Assembly (NCBI RefSeq): GCF_000711295.1
Contig: NZ_JOMJ01000003.1
Location: 1,499,501 to 1,563,500 of the forward strand
Length of the DNA: 64,000 bases
Reading direction: 5' to 3'
Origin: Desulfohalovibrio reitneri
GTDB taxonomy: Bacteria; Desulfobacterota; Desulfovibrionia; Desulfovibrionales; Desulfovibrionaceae
The position numbers and the translations under genes are program-made. Positions 41,821-50,634 of the stretch are shown piece after piece. Below the pieces are notes generated by a model. It was not told the origin of the DNA. It did no database searches and saw only the letters and a list, made by a program, of their open reading frames with translations. How positions within the stretch are numbered: the first letter of the stretch is position 1; every line of letters starts with the position of its first letter.

Positions 41821-44169
41821 CTACTTGGGCACGGGGCGGAAGGTGACGGTGACGGTGGTTTGTCCGGGGGTGGAGGTGTCCAGGTGGATGTCGCCGCCCA
41901 TGGTGGTGGCGGTGAGGCGGGCCATGTAGGTGCCCAGGCCGGTGCCGTAGCGTTTACCGGAAGTAACGTATTTTTCGAAGAAGGTGTCGCGGATGCCGGG
42001 CGGGACTTCCCCCTTGTTGGTGACGCTGACCGAGGGGTGGGCATCGTCCGCGAGCTGGATGTGGACGGTCCCGTTTTCGGGCGAGGCTTCGGCGGCGTTG
42101 CGCAGCAGGTTGCCGAGAATGGAGTGGCAGAGGAGCCGTTCGCCGAAGGCGGTGGCCCGGTCCGGCCCGGATAGCTCCACCTCGATCTGTTTGGCCCGCA
42201 GCAGCTGCGCTGTCTCGTCGCGGACATCGTCGAGCACGCTGTGGAGGTCGACGGGCGCGGGGTCGAGCCGGTAGGTGCCCTGCTCCATCTTGTAAAGATC
42301 CAGGGAGAGATTGACCATGTTCAGCATGCGGTAGGCGGATTCCTTTGCCGTGCGCAGCATGTCCGCTTGGCGGGGGGTGAGGTTGTCCGCGCTCCGCAGG
42401 GCGTCCGCCAGGGAAATGAAGGAACCCAGGGGCGACTTGAGGTCGTGGCGGGTCATGCGCTCCACGTCCTCGCGCAGCTCCTCGGCGCGTTTGCGCTCGG
42501 TGACGTCCATGTAGATAAAAAGCCGGCCCACCGTTTCCCCGCCCATGCGGAACGGGTGGGCGTGGCGCTCCACGATGCGGCCGCTCTTGAGGTGGATGGT
42601 GTCCACCTCGTCGGTTCCGGGGTTGGCCATGAGCTGCCTGACGCGTTCCAATTGCTGTTCCGGCTCGGCCATCTGCTCCGCCGCAATGGCCTCGCGGCTG
42701 GCCAGATCCGGGGTCTTTGGCCAGGACTCGGGCAGGTTGAGCAAGTGGAGGAAGGCGGGGTTGCAGATGATGATGTTGCGATGGCCGTCCACCACCAGGA
42801 TGCCCGTGGGCGAGGAGTCCAGGGTGGCCCGCAGGAGTTCGTTGGAGCGGTCCAGCTCGCGCTTGGCCTGGATACGCTCGGTAACGTCGGTGATGAGCAT
42901 GACCACTTGCTCGATGTCCCCATCGTCACCGCGCACGGCGGAGACGTATATCTCGCCGACGAACTCGCCGCCGTCCGGCCGCAGCAGCCTGCGGATGGCG
43001 GCGTAGGAGTCCGTCTCCCCGCTCCAGAGTCGTTTCTGGGCTTGGCGGCGGTCCTCCAGGTCGTCGGGGTGGACGAACTCTTCGGGTGAGCGACCCAGCA
43101 GGTCCTCGGGGGAGTCGCACCCGAACATTTTCGCCCCGGCCTCGTTGAGGTGGATCAGCTTCTGCTCGGAGTCGAACACGGCCATGCCCACGATGAGGGC
43201 CTGGAACATGGCCCGGAAACGCGCCTCCGAGGCCCGCAGGGCGGCCTCCACCTGGCGGCGGCGCTGTATTTCCTTGTGCTGGAAGCGGTTCCAGAGCAGC
43301 ACCGCCAGGAGAAGGACCACGCCCACTCCGGCCACGGCCAGGGCCACTCGCACGACACGGCTTGTGTCGCTTTCCACCTCCACCGAGAACCAGTTGGCCT
43401 CGATGCGGTTGTGTTCGGCCGGGCTGATGGAGGCCAAGGCTTTGTCCAGTATGGATCGCAGCATGGGCCAGTCGGAGCGGACGCCCATGGCCAGTTCGAA
43501 CCTGTAGCCGGTGGGTCCGGCCACCTTGATGTTGGTCAGGGAGTTGTTGCGGATGGTCCAGACCCCGGCGGCCAGGTTGCCCACGAAAACGTCAGCCTTG
43601 CCCGTGGCCACGGCCTCCAGGGCGCGGGGAACCGAAGGAAAGAGCGTGGGCGAGAACCACGGGTGGTCCGCCCGGATCATGTCCAGGGTTGCGTAGGCCG
43701 GCACGGCGGCCACGCGCTTGTCGCGCAGGACCTCGATTCCGGGGATGTAGGAGCTTTCCTGGCGGGCAAAGAGGACCAGGGGATAGCTCAGGTAGGGGGA
43801 AGTGAAGTCCAGGTATTCACGGCGAGGCGATGTGGCCACAGCACAGGGGACGAGGTCGATCCGCCTCTCCTCGGCGCCCTCCAGGACCTCCTCCCAACTC
43901 AGCCCGCGCACCGGGGCCACCCGCACCCCGAGCCGCTCTTCCAGCAGGGCGATGTAGTCCGCGGCGATGCCGCTGTAGCGTCCCTGGCTGTCGAAGAACT
44001 CGAAAGGGGGCCAGTTGGGATCCACGCCCAGGCGGATCACCTCGTGCTCGGCCAGCCAAGCCTCCTCCTCGGACGTGAGCGGCAGCGGGTCGGCCAGCGC
44101 CGCGCCCGCGTACAGCAGCAGGGCCAGCAGAAGCGGCGGCAGCGGGAGTACGAGGCGGAAAACGCGCAT
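41821..44169 (-). CDS. sensor histidine kinase with periplasmic solute-binding domain (SBP3-PAS-PAS-HK)
   Basis: 782 residues. Signal peptide (1-26), then a family 3 extracellular solute-binding domain (about 35-265; IRLGVDPNWPPFEFFDSQGRYSGIAADYIALLEERLGV is its signature), a transmembrane helix near 280-300, PAS (about 325-445), PAS (450-570), HisKA with MTRHDLKSPLGSF and HATPase with GNLLRNAAEA and GTGLGTYMARL. The G1 box is atypical (NKGEVPPGI). The periplasmic part would bind a small solute such as an amino acid. Third gene of an operon with the hybrid kinase and the response regulator; it ends at repeat A. Confidence 0.9.
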   Translation of the reverse strand: MRVFRLVLPLPPLLLALLLYAGAALADPLPLTSEEEAWLAEHEVIRLGVDPNWPPFEFFDSQGRYSGIAADYIALLEERLGVRVAPVRGLSWEEVLEGAEERRIDLVPCAVATSPRREYLDFTSPYLSYPLVLFARQESSYIPGIEVLRDKRVAAVPAYATLDMIRADHPWFSPTLFPSVPRALEAVATGKADVFVGNLAAGVWTIRNNSLTNIKVAGPTGYRFELAMGVRSDWPMLRSILDKALASISPAEHNRIEANWFSVEVESDTSRVVRVALAVAGVGVVLLLAVLLWNRFQHKEIQRRRQVEAALRASEARFRAMFQALIVGMAVFDSEQKLIHLNEAGAKMFGCDSPEDLLGRSPEEFVHPDDLEDRRQAQKRLWSGETDSYAAIRRLLRPDGGEFVGEIYVSAVRGDDGDIEQVVMLITDVTERIQAKRELDRSNELLRATLDSSPTGILVVDGHRNIIICNPAFLHLLNLPESWPKTPDLASREAIAAEQMAEPEQQLERVRQLMANPGTDEVDTIHLKSGRIVERHAHPFRMGGETVGRLFIYMDVTERKRAEELREDVERMTRHDLKSPLGSFISLADALRSADNLTPRQADMLRTAKESAYRMLNMVNLSLDLYKMEQGTYRLDPAPVDLHSVLDDVRDETAQLLRAKQIEVELSGPDRATAFGERLLCHSILGNLLRNAAEASPENGTVHIQLADDAHPSVSVTNKGEVPPGIRDTFFEKYVTSGKRYGTGLGTYMARLTATTMGGDIHLDTSTPGQTTVTVTFRPVPK

Positions 44170-44176
44170 AGCCGAG

Positions 44177-46591
44177 TCATCCGGCCGTGCCGGCGCGGTC
44201 CGGGATCAGTTTCGCGACCAGGTCGGCCAGCTCGCCGAGGTCCAGGGGCTTGGCCAGGTATCCGTCCATGCCCATGGCCAGGAAACGGTCGCGGTCGCCG
44301 GGCATGGCGTGGGCGGTCAGGGCGGCGATGGGCACGTCCCCTCCGTTGGGCTCGGCCCGGATGGTCCTGGTCGCGTCCAGGCCGTCCATGACCGGCATCC
44401 GCACGTCCATGAGCACCAGATCCACCGGCTGCCGCCCGAAGGCCTCCACCGCCTGCCGTCCATGGGCCGCTTCCACCACTTCGGCCCCCATGCGCCGCAG
44501 CAGGCGGGACATGGTGGCACGGTTGGCTTGGTGGTCCTCGGCCAAAAGGATGCGTAGGCCGTCAAACCGGCCATTGGAGGGCTCACCCTTGGGATGGCCG
44601 GGCTGGCTGCCCTTGTCCGCGGGCAGGGACAGGCCGAAGGAGCTTCCCCCGGGGCCGCTGTCCAGGCAGACCGAACCGCCCAAAGCGCGCGCCAGCACGC
44701 TGACGATGCTCAACCCCAGACCGACGCCCTGGTGGCTGCGGGTGGGGGAGTCATCCACCTGGGTGAAGGGGTTGAAAACGCGCTCGACCATATCTTCGGG
44801 GATGCCTTGCCCCTGGTCCGAGACCACGAAGGCCAGCCGCAGGCAACCGCCCGCGGGGCGCCCCGAGGCCCACAGGGTTATCTCCCCGTCGCTGGAAAAC
44901 TTGACCGCGTTGTCCAGCAGGTTGCTTAGAATCTGGCGGAGGCGGTGCATGTCGCAATGCACCCAGCGGGGCAGGCCGGAGGCTTTTTCCAGGCGGAAAG
45001 CGAGCCCCTTGCGGCGGCAGACGGGCTGGTAGATGTCCGCCAGCCCCCGCAGCATGGCCGCGAGGTCGAAGGATTCCGGGTAAACCTCAACACTGTCGGC
45101 GTCGAAGGAGGAAAAGTCGAGAATGTCGCCGATGACCCGCTGCAGTGTGCGCCCGGAGGTGAAGGCTGTCTCGGCCAGCTCGTCCTGCTCCGGGCTCAGG
45201 CCGGTGGAGCGGAGCAATTGCAGCATGCCCAGCACGCCGTTGAGGGGGGTGCGCATCTCGTGGCTGACCGTGGCCAGAAAGCGGGACTTGGCCTCGGAGG
45301 CGGCCTCGGCCTCCTCCTTGGCCCGCAGCAATTCCGCCTGGGTGCGGCGGCGTCGGATGTGCTCCCACAAGCCGCGCATGAGCAGGGTCAGCTGGTTCGT
45401 GTCCGTTTCCGTGTAGTCCCTGCGCTTGTTGGCCACGGCCACCACCAGCGGCGGTTCGTCCCCCTGGCGCATGGGGACGGCCAGCAGCCGGTTGATGGGC
45501 GCGTGCCCCTCAGGAAGCTGGCCGCGTTTGGAGTGATCCGGGTAGTTGTTGGCCACCAGCGGGTTCCCCGTCTCCATGGGTTCGCGCCAGATGCCGGAGG
45601 CGGCGATGGAGAATCCATCGCGTGGCATGTGCGCCGCGCTGAGGCGCATGGCCCCGGGAGAGAAAGCAAGCGGAACCAGCCGTTCGCCGTCGGCGCTGGC
45701 CTCGGCCACGAAACCCAGGCCGCTGTCGGTGAGCAGCATGGCCTGTCCCAGGATGAAATCGGCCAATTCCTTGGGCTCGGCCTCGTCCATGGAGGCCAGC
45801 TCCACCAAGGCCCGCAGCCGGGCGCTCTGCAACCGCAGCTCCTCCTCGGCCCGGCGCGACTCGGTCACGTCCTGTGCCGTGGCGTAAATGACGCCCTCGT
45901 CCAGGTCCGGGGCCGTGGACCAGGCCAGACGGATGTAGGAGCCGTCTCCGCACTGGTAGTGGTTCTCGAAGCGGGAAACCACCCTGCCTTTGGACAGGCC
46001 GGCCAGCACAGCCCGAGTGGAATTGCGGTCCTCCGGGTGAACCAGGTCGAGGAAGAAACGGCCGTGAAGGTCCTCCGGCGCATAACCGAGAACGCCGCGC
46101 CAGGCCTCGTTGACCCGGTGGATGCGGCTGTCCATTCCGGCCACCAAGAGCAGGTTCAGCGGCAGGGTGAAGAAGCTCTCCACCTCGCGGCGGGACCGGT
46201 TCTCCTCGGTGCGGTCGCGGATTATGGAGTACAGCAGGTTCTGGTCGCCGAGACTGACCGGCCCGCTGGAGACCTCCACCTCCCGGAGTTCTCCGGAGCG
46301 AAGCCGGTGCGTGAATTGAAGAATCTCCCGGCCCCCAGCGCGCACTTGGCTCATGCGGGCCAGCACCTCGTCGCGGGGGAGGGTGTTGAGGTCGAACACG
46401 GTCATGCCGGAGAACTCCGGCGGGGAGTAGCCGTAGAATGCGCAGGCGGCCCTGTTGGCCCGGACGATGCGGCCGCTGTCGGGATCGACCAGGAAAGCCA
46501 CGGCGCCGCTGTCCAGAAAGAAGGCGCGGTAGGACTCCTCGGCGTCGAGGTTCATCGGTCCGCCTGGGGGATGTGGACTGTGTTCCGGCAT
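44177..46591 (-). CDS. hybrid sensor histidine kinase (PAS-PAS-GAF-HK-REC)
   Basis: 804 residues from ATG 46591; ATG 46555 is an almost equal alternative (AGGCGG upstream). Order: PAS (about 15-135), PAS (140-265), GAF (270-440), HisKA with TVSHEMRTPLNGVLGM near 465, HATPase (570-690; LSNLLDNAVKFS, DQGQGI, GVGLGLSIV) and a C-terminal receiver with LLAEDHQANR, LMDVRMPVMDG and AKPLDL. No membrane segment, so cytoplasmic. It follows the stand-alone response regulator by 56 nt and precedes the solute-binding kinase by 7 nt, forming a three-gene signalling operon. Confidence 0.92.
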   Translation of the reverse strand: MPEHSPHPPGGPMNLDAEESYRAFFLDSGAVAFLVDPDSGRIVRANRAACAFYGYSPPEFSGMTVFDLNTLPRDEVLARMSQVRAGGREILQFTHRLRSGELREVEVSSGPVSLGDQNLLYSIIRDRTEENRSRREVESFFTLPLNLLLVAGMDSRIHRVNEAWRGVLGYAPEDLHGRFFLDLVHPEDRNSTRAVLAGLSKGRVVSRFENHYQCGDGSYIRLAWSTAPDLDEGVIYATAQDVTESRRAEEELRLQSARLRALVELASMDEAEPKELADFILGQAMLLTDSGLGFVAEASADGERLVPLAFSPGAMRLSAAHMPRDGFSIAASGIWREPMETGNPLVANNYPDHSKRGQLPEGHAPINRLLAVPMRQGDEPPLVVAVANKRRDYTETDTNQLTLLMRGLWEHIRRRRTQAELLRAKEEAEAASEAKSRFLATVSHEMRTPLNGVLGMLQLLRSTGLSPEQDELAETAFTSGRTLQRVIGDILDFSSFDADSVEVYPESFDLAAMLRGLADIYQPVCRRKGLAFRLEKASGLPRWVHCDMHRLRQILSNLLDNAVKFSSDGEITLWASGRPAGGCLRLAFVVSDQGQGIPEDMVERVFNPFTQVDDSPTRSHQGVGLGLSIVSVLARALGGSVCLDSGPGGSSFGLSLPADKGSQPGHPKGEPSNGRFDGLRILLAEDHQANRATMSRLLRRMGAEVVEAAHGRQAVEAFGRQPVDLVLMDVRMPVMDGLDATRTIRAEPNGGDVPIAALTAHAMPGDRDRFLAMGMDGYLAKPLDLGELADLVAKLIPDRAGTAG

Positions 46592-46647
46592 GGTCCTGGG
46601 TTCACTCTCGATCTCCGAGTATCACGTCCATGCCGGGAGGAAAAGCG

Positions 46648-47091
46648 TCATCCCCCTGCTGCGGCCACCCGGCGGAGCGTCGCCTCCAGCTTCTCGAAAT
46701 CGATGGGCTTGGTCAGGTACTCGTCCATGCCCGCATCCAGCAGGCGTTCCCGGTCGCCCAGCTGGGCGTGGGCCGTCAGCGCGATGACGGGCAGCCCTGC
46801 GGCCCGCTCGCCCGCCTCGCCCCGGCGCAGGCGCCGCACGCACTCCAGCCCGTCCATGCCGGGCATCTGCACGTCCAGCAGCACAGCGTCCACTTCGCGG
46901 CGGGACAAAAGCTCCAGAGCCTCCAGCCCGTTCTCCACGCTGAACACCCGGTGCCCCAACCTGGTCAACAGGCGGTCGCAGACAAGGGCGCTGACCTTGT
47001 TGTCCTCGGCCAGAAGAACCCGCAACCGAGGCTCCGCGCGCCCGGCCGCACCGTCTCCGGCGGCCGGGTTGTCCTCCACCCGTCCCGTCAT
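46648..47091 (-). CDS. single-domain response regulator
   Basis: 147 residues from ATG 47091, which has GAGGGG nine bases upstream; longer in-frame starts add a hydrophobic, non-receiver leader. Receiver landmarks: VLLAEDNKVSAL, phospho-acceptor in AVLLDVQMPGMDG, ALTAHAQ, and TKPIDF. No output domain follows, so it probably relays phosphate within the operon (for example between the two kinases) or acts by protein contact. First gene of the unit. Confidence 0.88.
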   Translation of the reverse strand: MTGRVEDNPAAGDGAAGRAEPRLRVLLAEDNKVSALVCDRLLTRLGHRVFSVENGLEALELLSRREVDAVLLDVQMPGMDGLECVRRLRRGEAGERAAGLPVIALTAHAQLGDRERLLDAGMDEYLTKPIDFEKLEATLRRVAAAGG

Positions 47092-47382
47092 GCCGTTTTT
47101 CCCCTCTGGTTTGCGCACCGGACCCATCCCCCCCAGGAACCGCTCCCTCTCGACTTTTCGGACATCGGCCGAACAAATATTCAGCATATTTACCAACAGA
47201 AGCCCCTCTCTCAAACCGCAAAGGAACAAGATGCACTTTCAGTAAATTGAACGCCTTACTGCGAATAAACCGAGTTCTCCGATTCCACCTTACACCGTAC
47301 GCCGCCTGGCTGCACAAGCGAACTCCCTTATTTCTGGTATACCCGGCTGACTGCCTGGTCAAGTGAAAGGCTGGTGACAAAA

Positions 47383-47412
47383 AAGCCCGGCGCGAGTCAT
47401 CGCGCCGGGCCT
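47383..47412 (-). terminator. Rho-independent terminator of the usp gene
   Basis: On the minus strand a GCCCGGCGCGA/TCGCGCCGGGC stem with loop TGAC is followed by TTTTTTGTC. Confidence 0.88.
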
Positions 47413-47446
47413 TGTTCCGATTCCGGTCGTGTTGGGGAGTGCGGGA

Positions 47447-47905
47447 CTATTCCCTGCCGGGCTTGAAGTCCGGGCGCACGGTGAGCACCGGACAGCCCGC
47501 GGACTTGACCACCTTCTCCGCCACCGAGCCGAACAGGATGCGGTCGATGCCCTGGCGCCCGTGCGTGCCCATGACGATCAGGTCGGCCCCGCTTTCCTTG
47601 GCCTGGGTGAGAATCTCCTCCCCGGCGTAGCCGGTGACGACCTCGCCCGTGGCCTGCACGTCCTTGAAGTGGTCCTCCAGGAACTGCTCCATGGTCTTTT
47701 CCGCGCCGGAGACGATGTCCTCGACGAAGCTCTCGATGGAGCTGGGCGGCACATGGAAACCCACGTACTGCGACAGGGAAGGCGCCACATACAGCACCCG
47801 CACTTCCGACCCCATGGCCTTGGCAAGCGTGGCGGCGTACTCGGCCACATGGGGGCTGAACTCGGAGAAGTCCACCGCGCAGAGAATCTTCTTCACTTGT
47901 ATCAT
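47447..47905 (-). CDS. single-domain universal stress protein (UspA family)
   Basis: 152 residues. KILCAVDFSEFSPHVAEYAATLAKAM begins the Usp fold, and VMGTHGRQGIDRILFGSVAEKVV contains the G-2X-G-9X-G-S ATP-binding loop, so it should bind ATP. ATG 47905 has AAGGAGTG upstream. Monocistronic, with its own terminator; divergent from the gene at 48200. Confidence 0.93.
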   Translation of the reverse strand: MIQVKKILCAVDFSEFSPHVAEYAATLAKAMGSEVRVLYVAPSLSQYVGFHVPPSSIESFVEDIVSGAEKTMEQFLEDHFKDVQATGEVVTGYAGEEILTQAKESGADLIVMGTHGRQGIDRILFGSVAEKVVKSAGCPVLTVRPDFKPGRE

Positions 47906-48199
47906 GGTTCACTCCTTGTTGCGCTTGGCGGTCGGGTGCGGCCTGCGGCCTCAAGAAATCCGCGAATCCGCCGATACTCTCATTACCAACCCCTGCCAGA
48001 ACCAGGGGCGATAGACAAGCGGCATGTTCTGTCTTACCGTCAATGTCACAACGGTACACGCGAATACCGCCTTGCGCCGGGCAGGAATTGCCGGGAAGGA
48101 ATCAACGGAAAGACACGTTATTTCAAACGCATGACGGCGCCTGACGGGTGGCACGGAAAATGCTTCAACCTTCGCGAACCGTGAACCCTGGAGTTGGAG

Positions 48200-48661
48200 A
48201 TGAAAATTCGTCCCGAAGAAATCCACGGGGCCCAGCAGCAGGAAAACGCGCAACGGACCCGGCAGGAACGGGCCAAGTCCTCCTTTGAGGACATGCTGCG
48301 CGCCCAACAGGACCGAGGCGAAAAACCCGCCGAGGCGGGAACACTGCCGCCGCCGTTGGCCAATCCCCTGCTGGGAGTGGGACAGACCGGGGCGCCCAGC
48401 CAGACGGAGCCCGTCATGAAGCACGTGGAAAACCTGCTGGAGGAATGGGAAAACTACGCCGGGAAACTGGAAAATCCCGGCGAGGGGGACCTCAAGGAGG
48501 CCTACGGCGTGCTCGAGCGCATCGGCTCCGAAGTGCGGCGCATCAAGGAAGAGCGACCCAACCTTGCCCAGGAAAACCCCGACCTCAATTCCCTGGTGGA
48601 CGAGCTGGAAATCATGAGCGTCACCGAAACCATCAAATTCAACCGGGGCGACTACATCTAG
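48200..48661 (+). CDS. hypothetical protein, 153 residues
   Basis: ATG 48200, with TGGAG immediately before it. Charged, helical N-terminus (QQQENAQRTRQERAKSSFEDMLRAQQDR), a Pro-rich middle (LPPPLANPLLGVGQTG) and a helical C-terminus (MKHVENLLEEWENYAGKLENPGEGDLKEAYGVLERIGSEVRRIKEE). This layout resembles small cytoplasmic flagellar or secretion-linked proteins of Desulfovibrio, but I cannot name it. Its end overlaps the stop of convergent thpR by 4 nt. Confidence 0.65.
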   Translation: MKIRPEEIHGAQQQENAQRTRQERAKSSFEDMLRAQQDRGEKPAEAGTLPPPLANPLLGVGQTGAPSQTEPVMKHVENLLEEWENYAGKLENPGEGDLKEAYGVLERIGSEVRRIKEERPNLAQENPDLNSLVDELEIMSVTETIKFNRGDYI

Positions 48662-49239
48662 CCGATCTCGTCAGTCCCAGCCCCGAACTCGGCCAACGGC
48701 GTATGAACCGCCCCCTCCGGCCGCAGTTCGCTCCCGAAGAGAGTAAAGGACCGGACAAGGAAGCCCGGCCAGCTCTCCCGGCCAATCTCCGCCAGCAACT
48801 CCGCGGCGTTTAGCAGACGCCCACCCTTCTTCACCCGCGCCACAGTCAAATGCGGCCTGAACGGCCGTTCCTCAGGCTCGAACCCGGCCGCCACGGAGGC
48901 GTTCTCCACCGCCGAGGCCAGGGCCCGCGCCTCGTCCGCCCCCTCGCGCAGCCCCACCCACAGCACTCGCGGCCGCTGGATGCCGGGAAACGCTCCGTAC
49001 CCGCCCGCGCGCAAAGTGAACGCCCGCCAGTCGATATCCGCCAAAGCCGCCTTGAGCGGCTCGATGCGCTCCTCGGGCGTGTCGCCCAAAAACCGCAGGG
49101 TCAGGTGCCAGGTATCCGGCTTGGTGAACGTCAGCGGCGCGCCCTTGGGCAGACGCTTCCGCAACCGGCCGGTCAGCCCCTCCAGTATTTCCCTGTACTC
49201 CCCGGGCAGGGGCACTGCGATGAACAGCCGCCCGCTCAC
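48658..49239 (-). CDS. thpR: RNA 2',3'-cyclic phosphodiesterase (ThpR/LigT)
   Basis: 193 residues from GTG 49239. The two HxT motifs of the 2H phosphoesterase superfamily are present: WHLTLRFLG near residue 45 and PHLTVARVK near 130. RLFIAVPLP at the start is typical of the family. The enzyme opens 2',3'-cyclic phosphate ends of RNA. The start overlaps the stop of the CinA-type gene (GTGA). A longer frame upstream lies within that gene and is not used. Confidence 0.9.
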   Translation of the reverse strand: MSGRLFIAVPLPGEYREILEGLTGRLRKRLPKGAPLTFTKPDTWHLTLRFLGDTPEERIEPLKAALADIDWRAFTLRAGGYGAFPGIQRPRVLWVGLREGADEARALASAVENASVAAGFEPEERPFRPHLTVARVKKGGRLLNAAELLAEIGRESWPGFLVRSFTLFGSELRPEGAVHTPLAEFGAGTDEIG

Positions 49240-49715
49240 GACGCCTCCAACCTGGACAGGACGCCTTCCACAGCCGCCTCGGCCGAGGCGCGCTTGACCT
49301 CCTCCCGGCCGCCGCCGAACCGGAACGACTCCGCCTCGACACCCCACGGCCCGTAAAACCCTATCCAAACCAGGCCCACCGGCTTGTCCGGCGTGCCGCC
49401 CGTGGGACCGGCCACACCGGACAACGACACCCCCACGTCCGCGCCCAGCAAACCGGCGGCCCCGGAAGCCATGGCCTCCACCACCTCCCGGCTCACCGCG
49501 CCGTGCTGGGCCAGCACGTCCGGCGGCACGCCCAGCACCCCCTCCTTCACGGAGTTGGCATAGGCCACCACGCCGCCCACATACCAAAGCGACGACCCGG
49601 AAACCGACGTCAACACATGCCCCACCAAACCGCCCGTGCACGACTCCGCCGTGCACAGCCACAACCCCCGCGACACCAATACCTCGCCCAAACGGGCCAC
49701 ACGATCTTCAAACAT
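49236..49715 (-). CDS. pncC: CinA C-terminal-type nicotinamide-nucleotide amidohydrolase
   Basis: 159 residues. The family signature is clear: LCTAESCTGGLVGHVLTSVSGSS, YVGGVVAYAN, VKEGVLGV, AVSREVVEAMA and SGVAGPTGGTPDKPVGLVW. It converts NMN to nicotinate mononucleotide and ammonia in pyridine-nucleotide salvage. It lacks the N-terminal MoaB-like domain of full CinA. Cotranscribed with thpR. Confidence 0.92.
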   Translation of the reverse strand: MFEDRVARLGEVLVSRGLWLCTAESCTGGLVGHVLTSVSGSSLWYVGGVVAYANSVKEGVLGVPPDVLAQHGAVSREVVEAMASGAAGLLGADVGVSLSGVAGPTGGTPDKPVGLVWIGFYGPWGVEAESFRFGGGREEVKRASAEAAVEGVLSRLEAS

Positions 49716-49835
49716 GAAGTCATGGTAGCCCGGAACCGGGAGGAATGAAAAGAAGCGGGAAGCGCTGGAGAATGGAGGGCGGTCGGCGGGGGTGATAGTT
49801 CAGGGCAAGGATATCCTCTTTGTACTGCCCCCGGT

Positions 49836-50612
49836 TTAGCAAGCCTTTTTTAAGAGAGTCCGCGAGTTGATCAGTTCCTGCTCGGTTGTCACCGGGGTTT
49901 TATACCCCAGCGCCGAGTGCAGGTAGCCTTGGTTGTATTCTTCGATCCAGGAGCCCAAGGCTTGGCAAAAGGCCGTCGGGCTACGCCATTCATTAATCCA
50001 GACCAGCTCTTCCTTCATGGTGCGCATGAAGCGCTCGGTGTCGGCATTGCCTTTTGGGTTGTTGTAGCTGGTGAAGGCGAGTTTGATGTCCATGACGCGG
50101 CAAGCCTTCATGAAGCTCGCCGAGGTCGGCTGGCAGCCGTTGTCGGCCATGAGATGAAGACCGCCGTCGCGCACGCCTTCGGGGAACTGCCTGCCGACAG
50201 CCGCGTTGAGCGCCGAGAGCCAATGCCACGCCTTGGCCTGGTCGCCGGCGTAATGGCCGACGACCTTCTTGGTGCGCCAATCAAGCACAATGACCACGTA
50301 CAGCCAGCCGTAGCCGTCAATCTTGATTTTGGTCATGTCGATACCCCACCACTCGTTGGGTCGCGTGGGCCGGGGCTTGACGCCGGTCGGCCTGCGTTTG
50401 GCCTTGAGTCGCAGGTTGGGCTTCACCGTGAGGTCATGCTCGCTCATGAGCCGGTAGACGCGATTTTTGCCGACGACTACGCCGTCCACGAAGCGCAGAA
50501 ACGCCCAGACCCGACGGTATCCCCAGAACGGATGGTCGGCCTTGATGCCGCGAATGCGGGCCAGGAGGTCGGCGTTGCGCTCGGCGACCTTTGCATATGG
50601 TCCACGCTTCAT
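49836..50612 (-). CDS. IS3-family transposase OrfB (copy 1)
   Basis: 258 residues, identical in translation to the copy at 56461. The rve/DDE catalytic core shows WGIDMTKIKID (first Asp), HLMADNGCQPTS (second Asp) and TERFMRTMKEEL (Glu). The N-terminal part GYRRVWAFLR is the IS3 HTH_21 segment. In this copy the linked orfA is cut off by the inserted element, so the OrfAB fusion transposase cannot form from it, though OrfB alone could be read from ATG 50612. Confidence 0.93.
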   Translation of the reverse strand: MKRGPYAKVAERNADLLARIRGIKADHPFWGYRRVWAFLRFVDGVVVGKNRVYRLMSEHDLTVKPNLRLKAKRRPTGVKPRPTRPNEWWGIDMTKIKIDGYGWLYVVIVLDWRTKKVVGHYAGDQAKAWHWLSALNAAVGRQFPEGVRDGGLHLMADNGCQPTSASFMKACRVMDIKLAFTSYNNPKGNADTERFMRTMKEELVWINEWRSPTAFCQALGSWIEEYNQGYLHSALGYKTPVTTEQELINSRTLLKKAC

Positions 50613-50634
50613 CCGAACGGCCCGCTTTTTTTTA

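Noticed and set aside
42926-43120. Short frames in other phases within the signalling operon
   Set aside because: All overlap clear coding sequence and lack ribosome sites.
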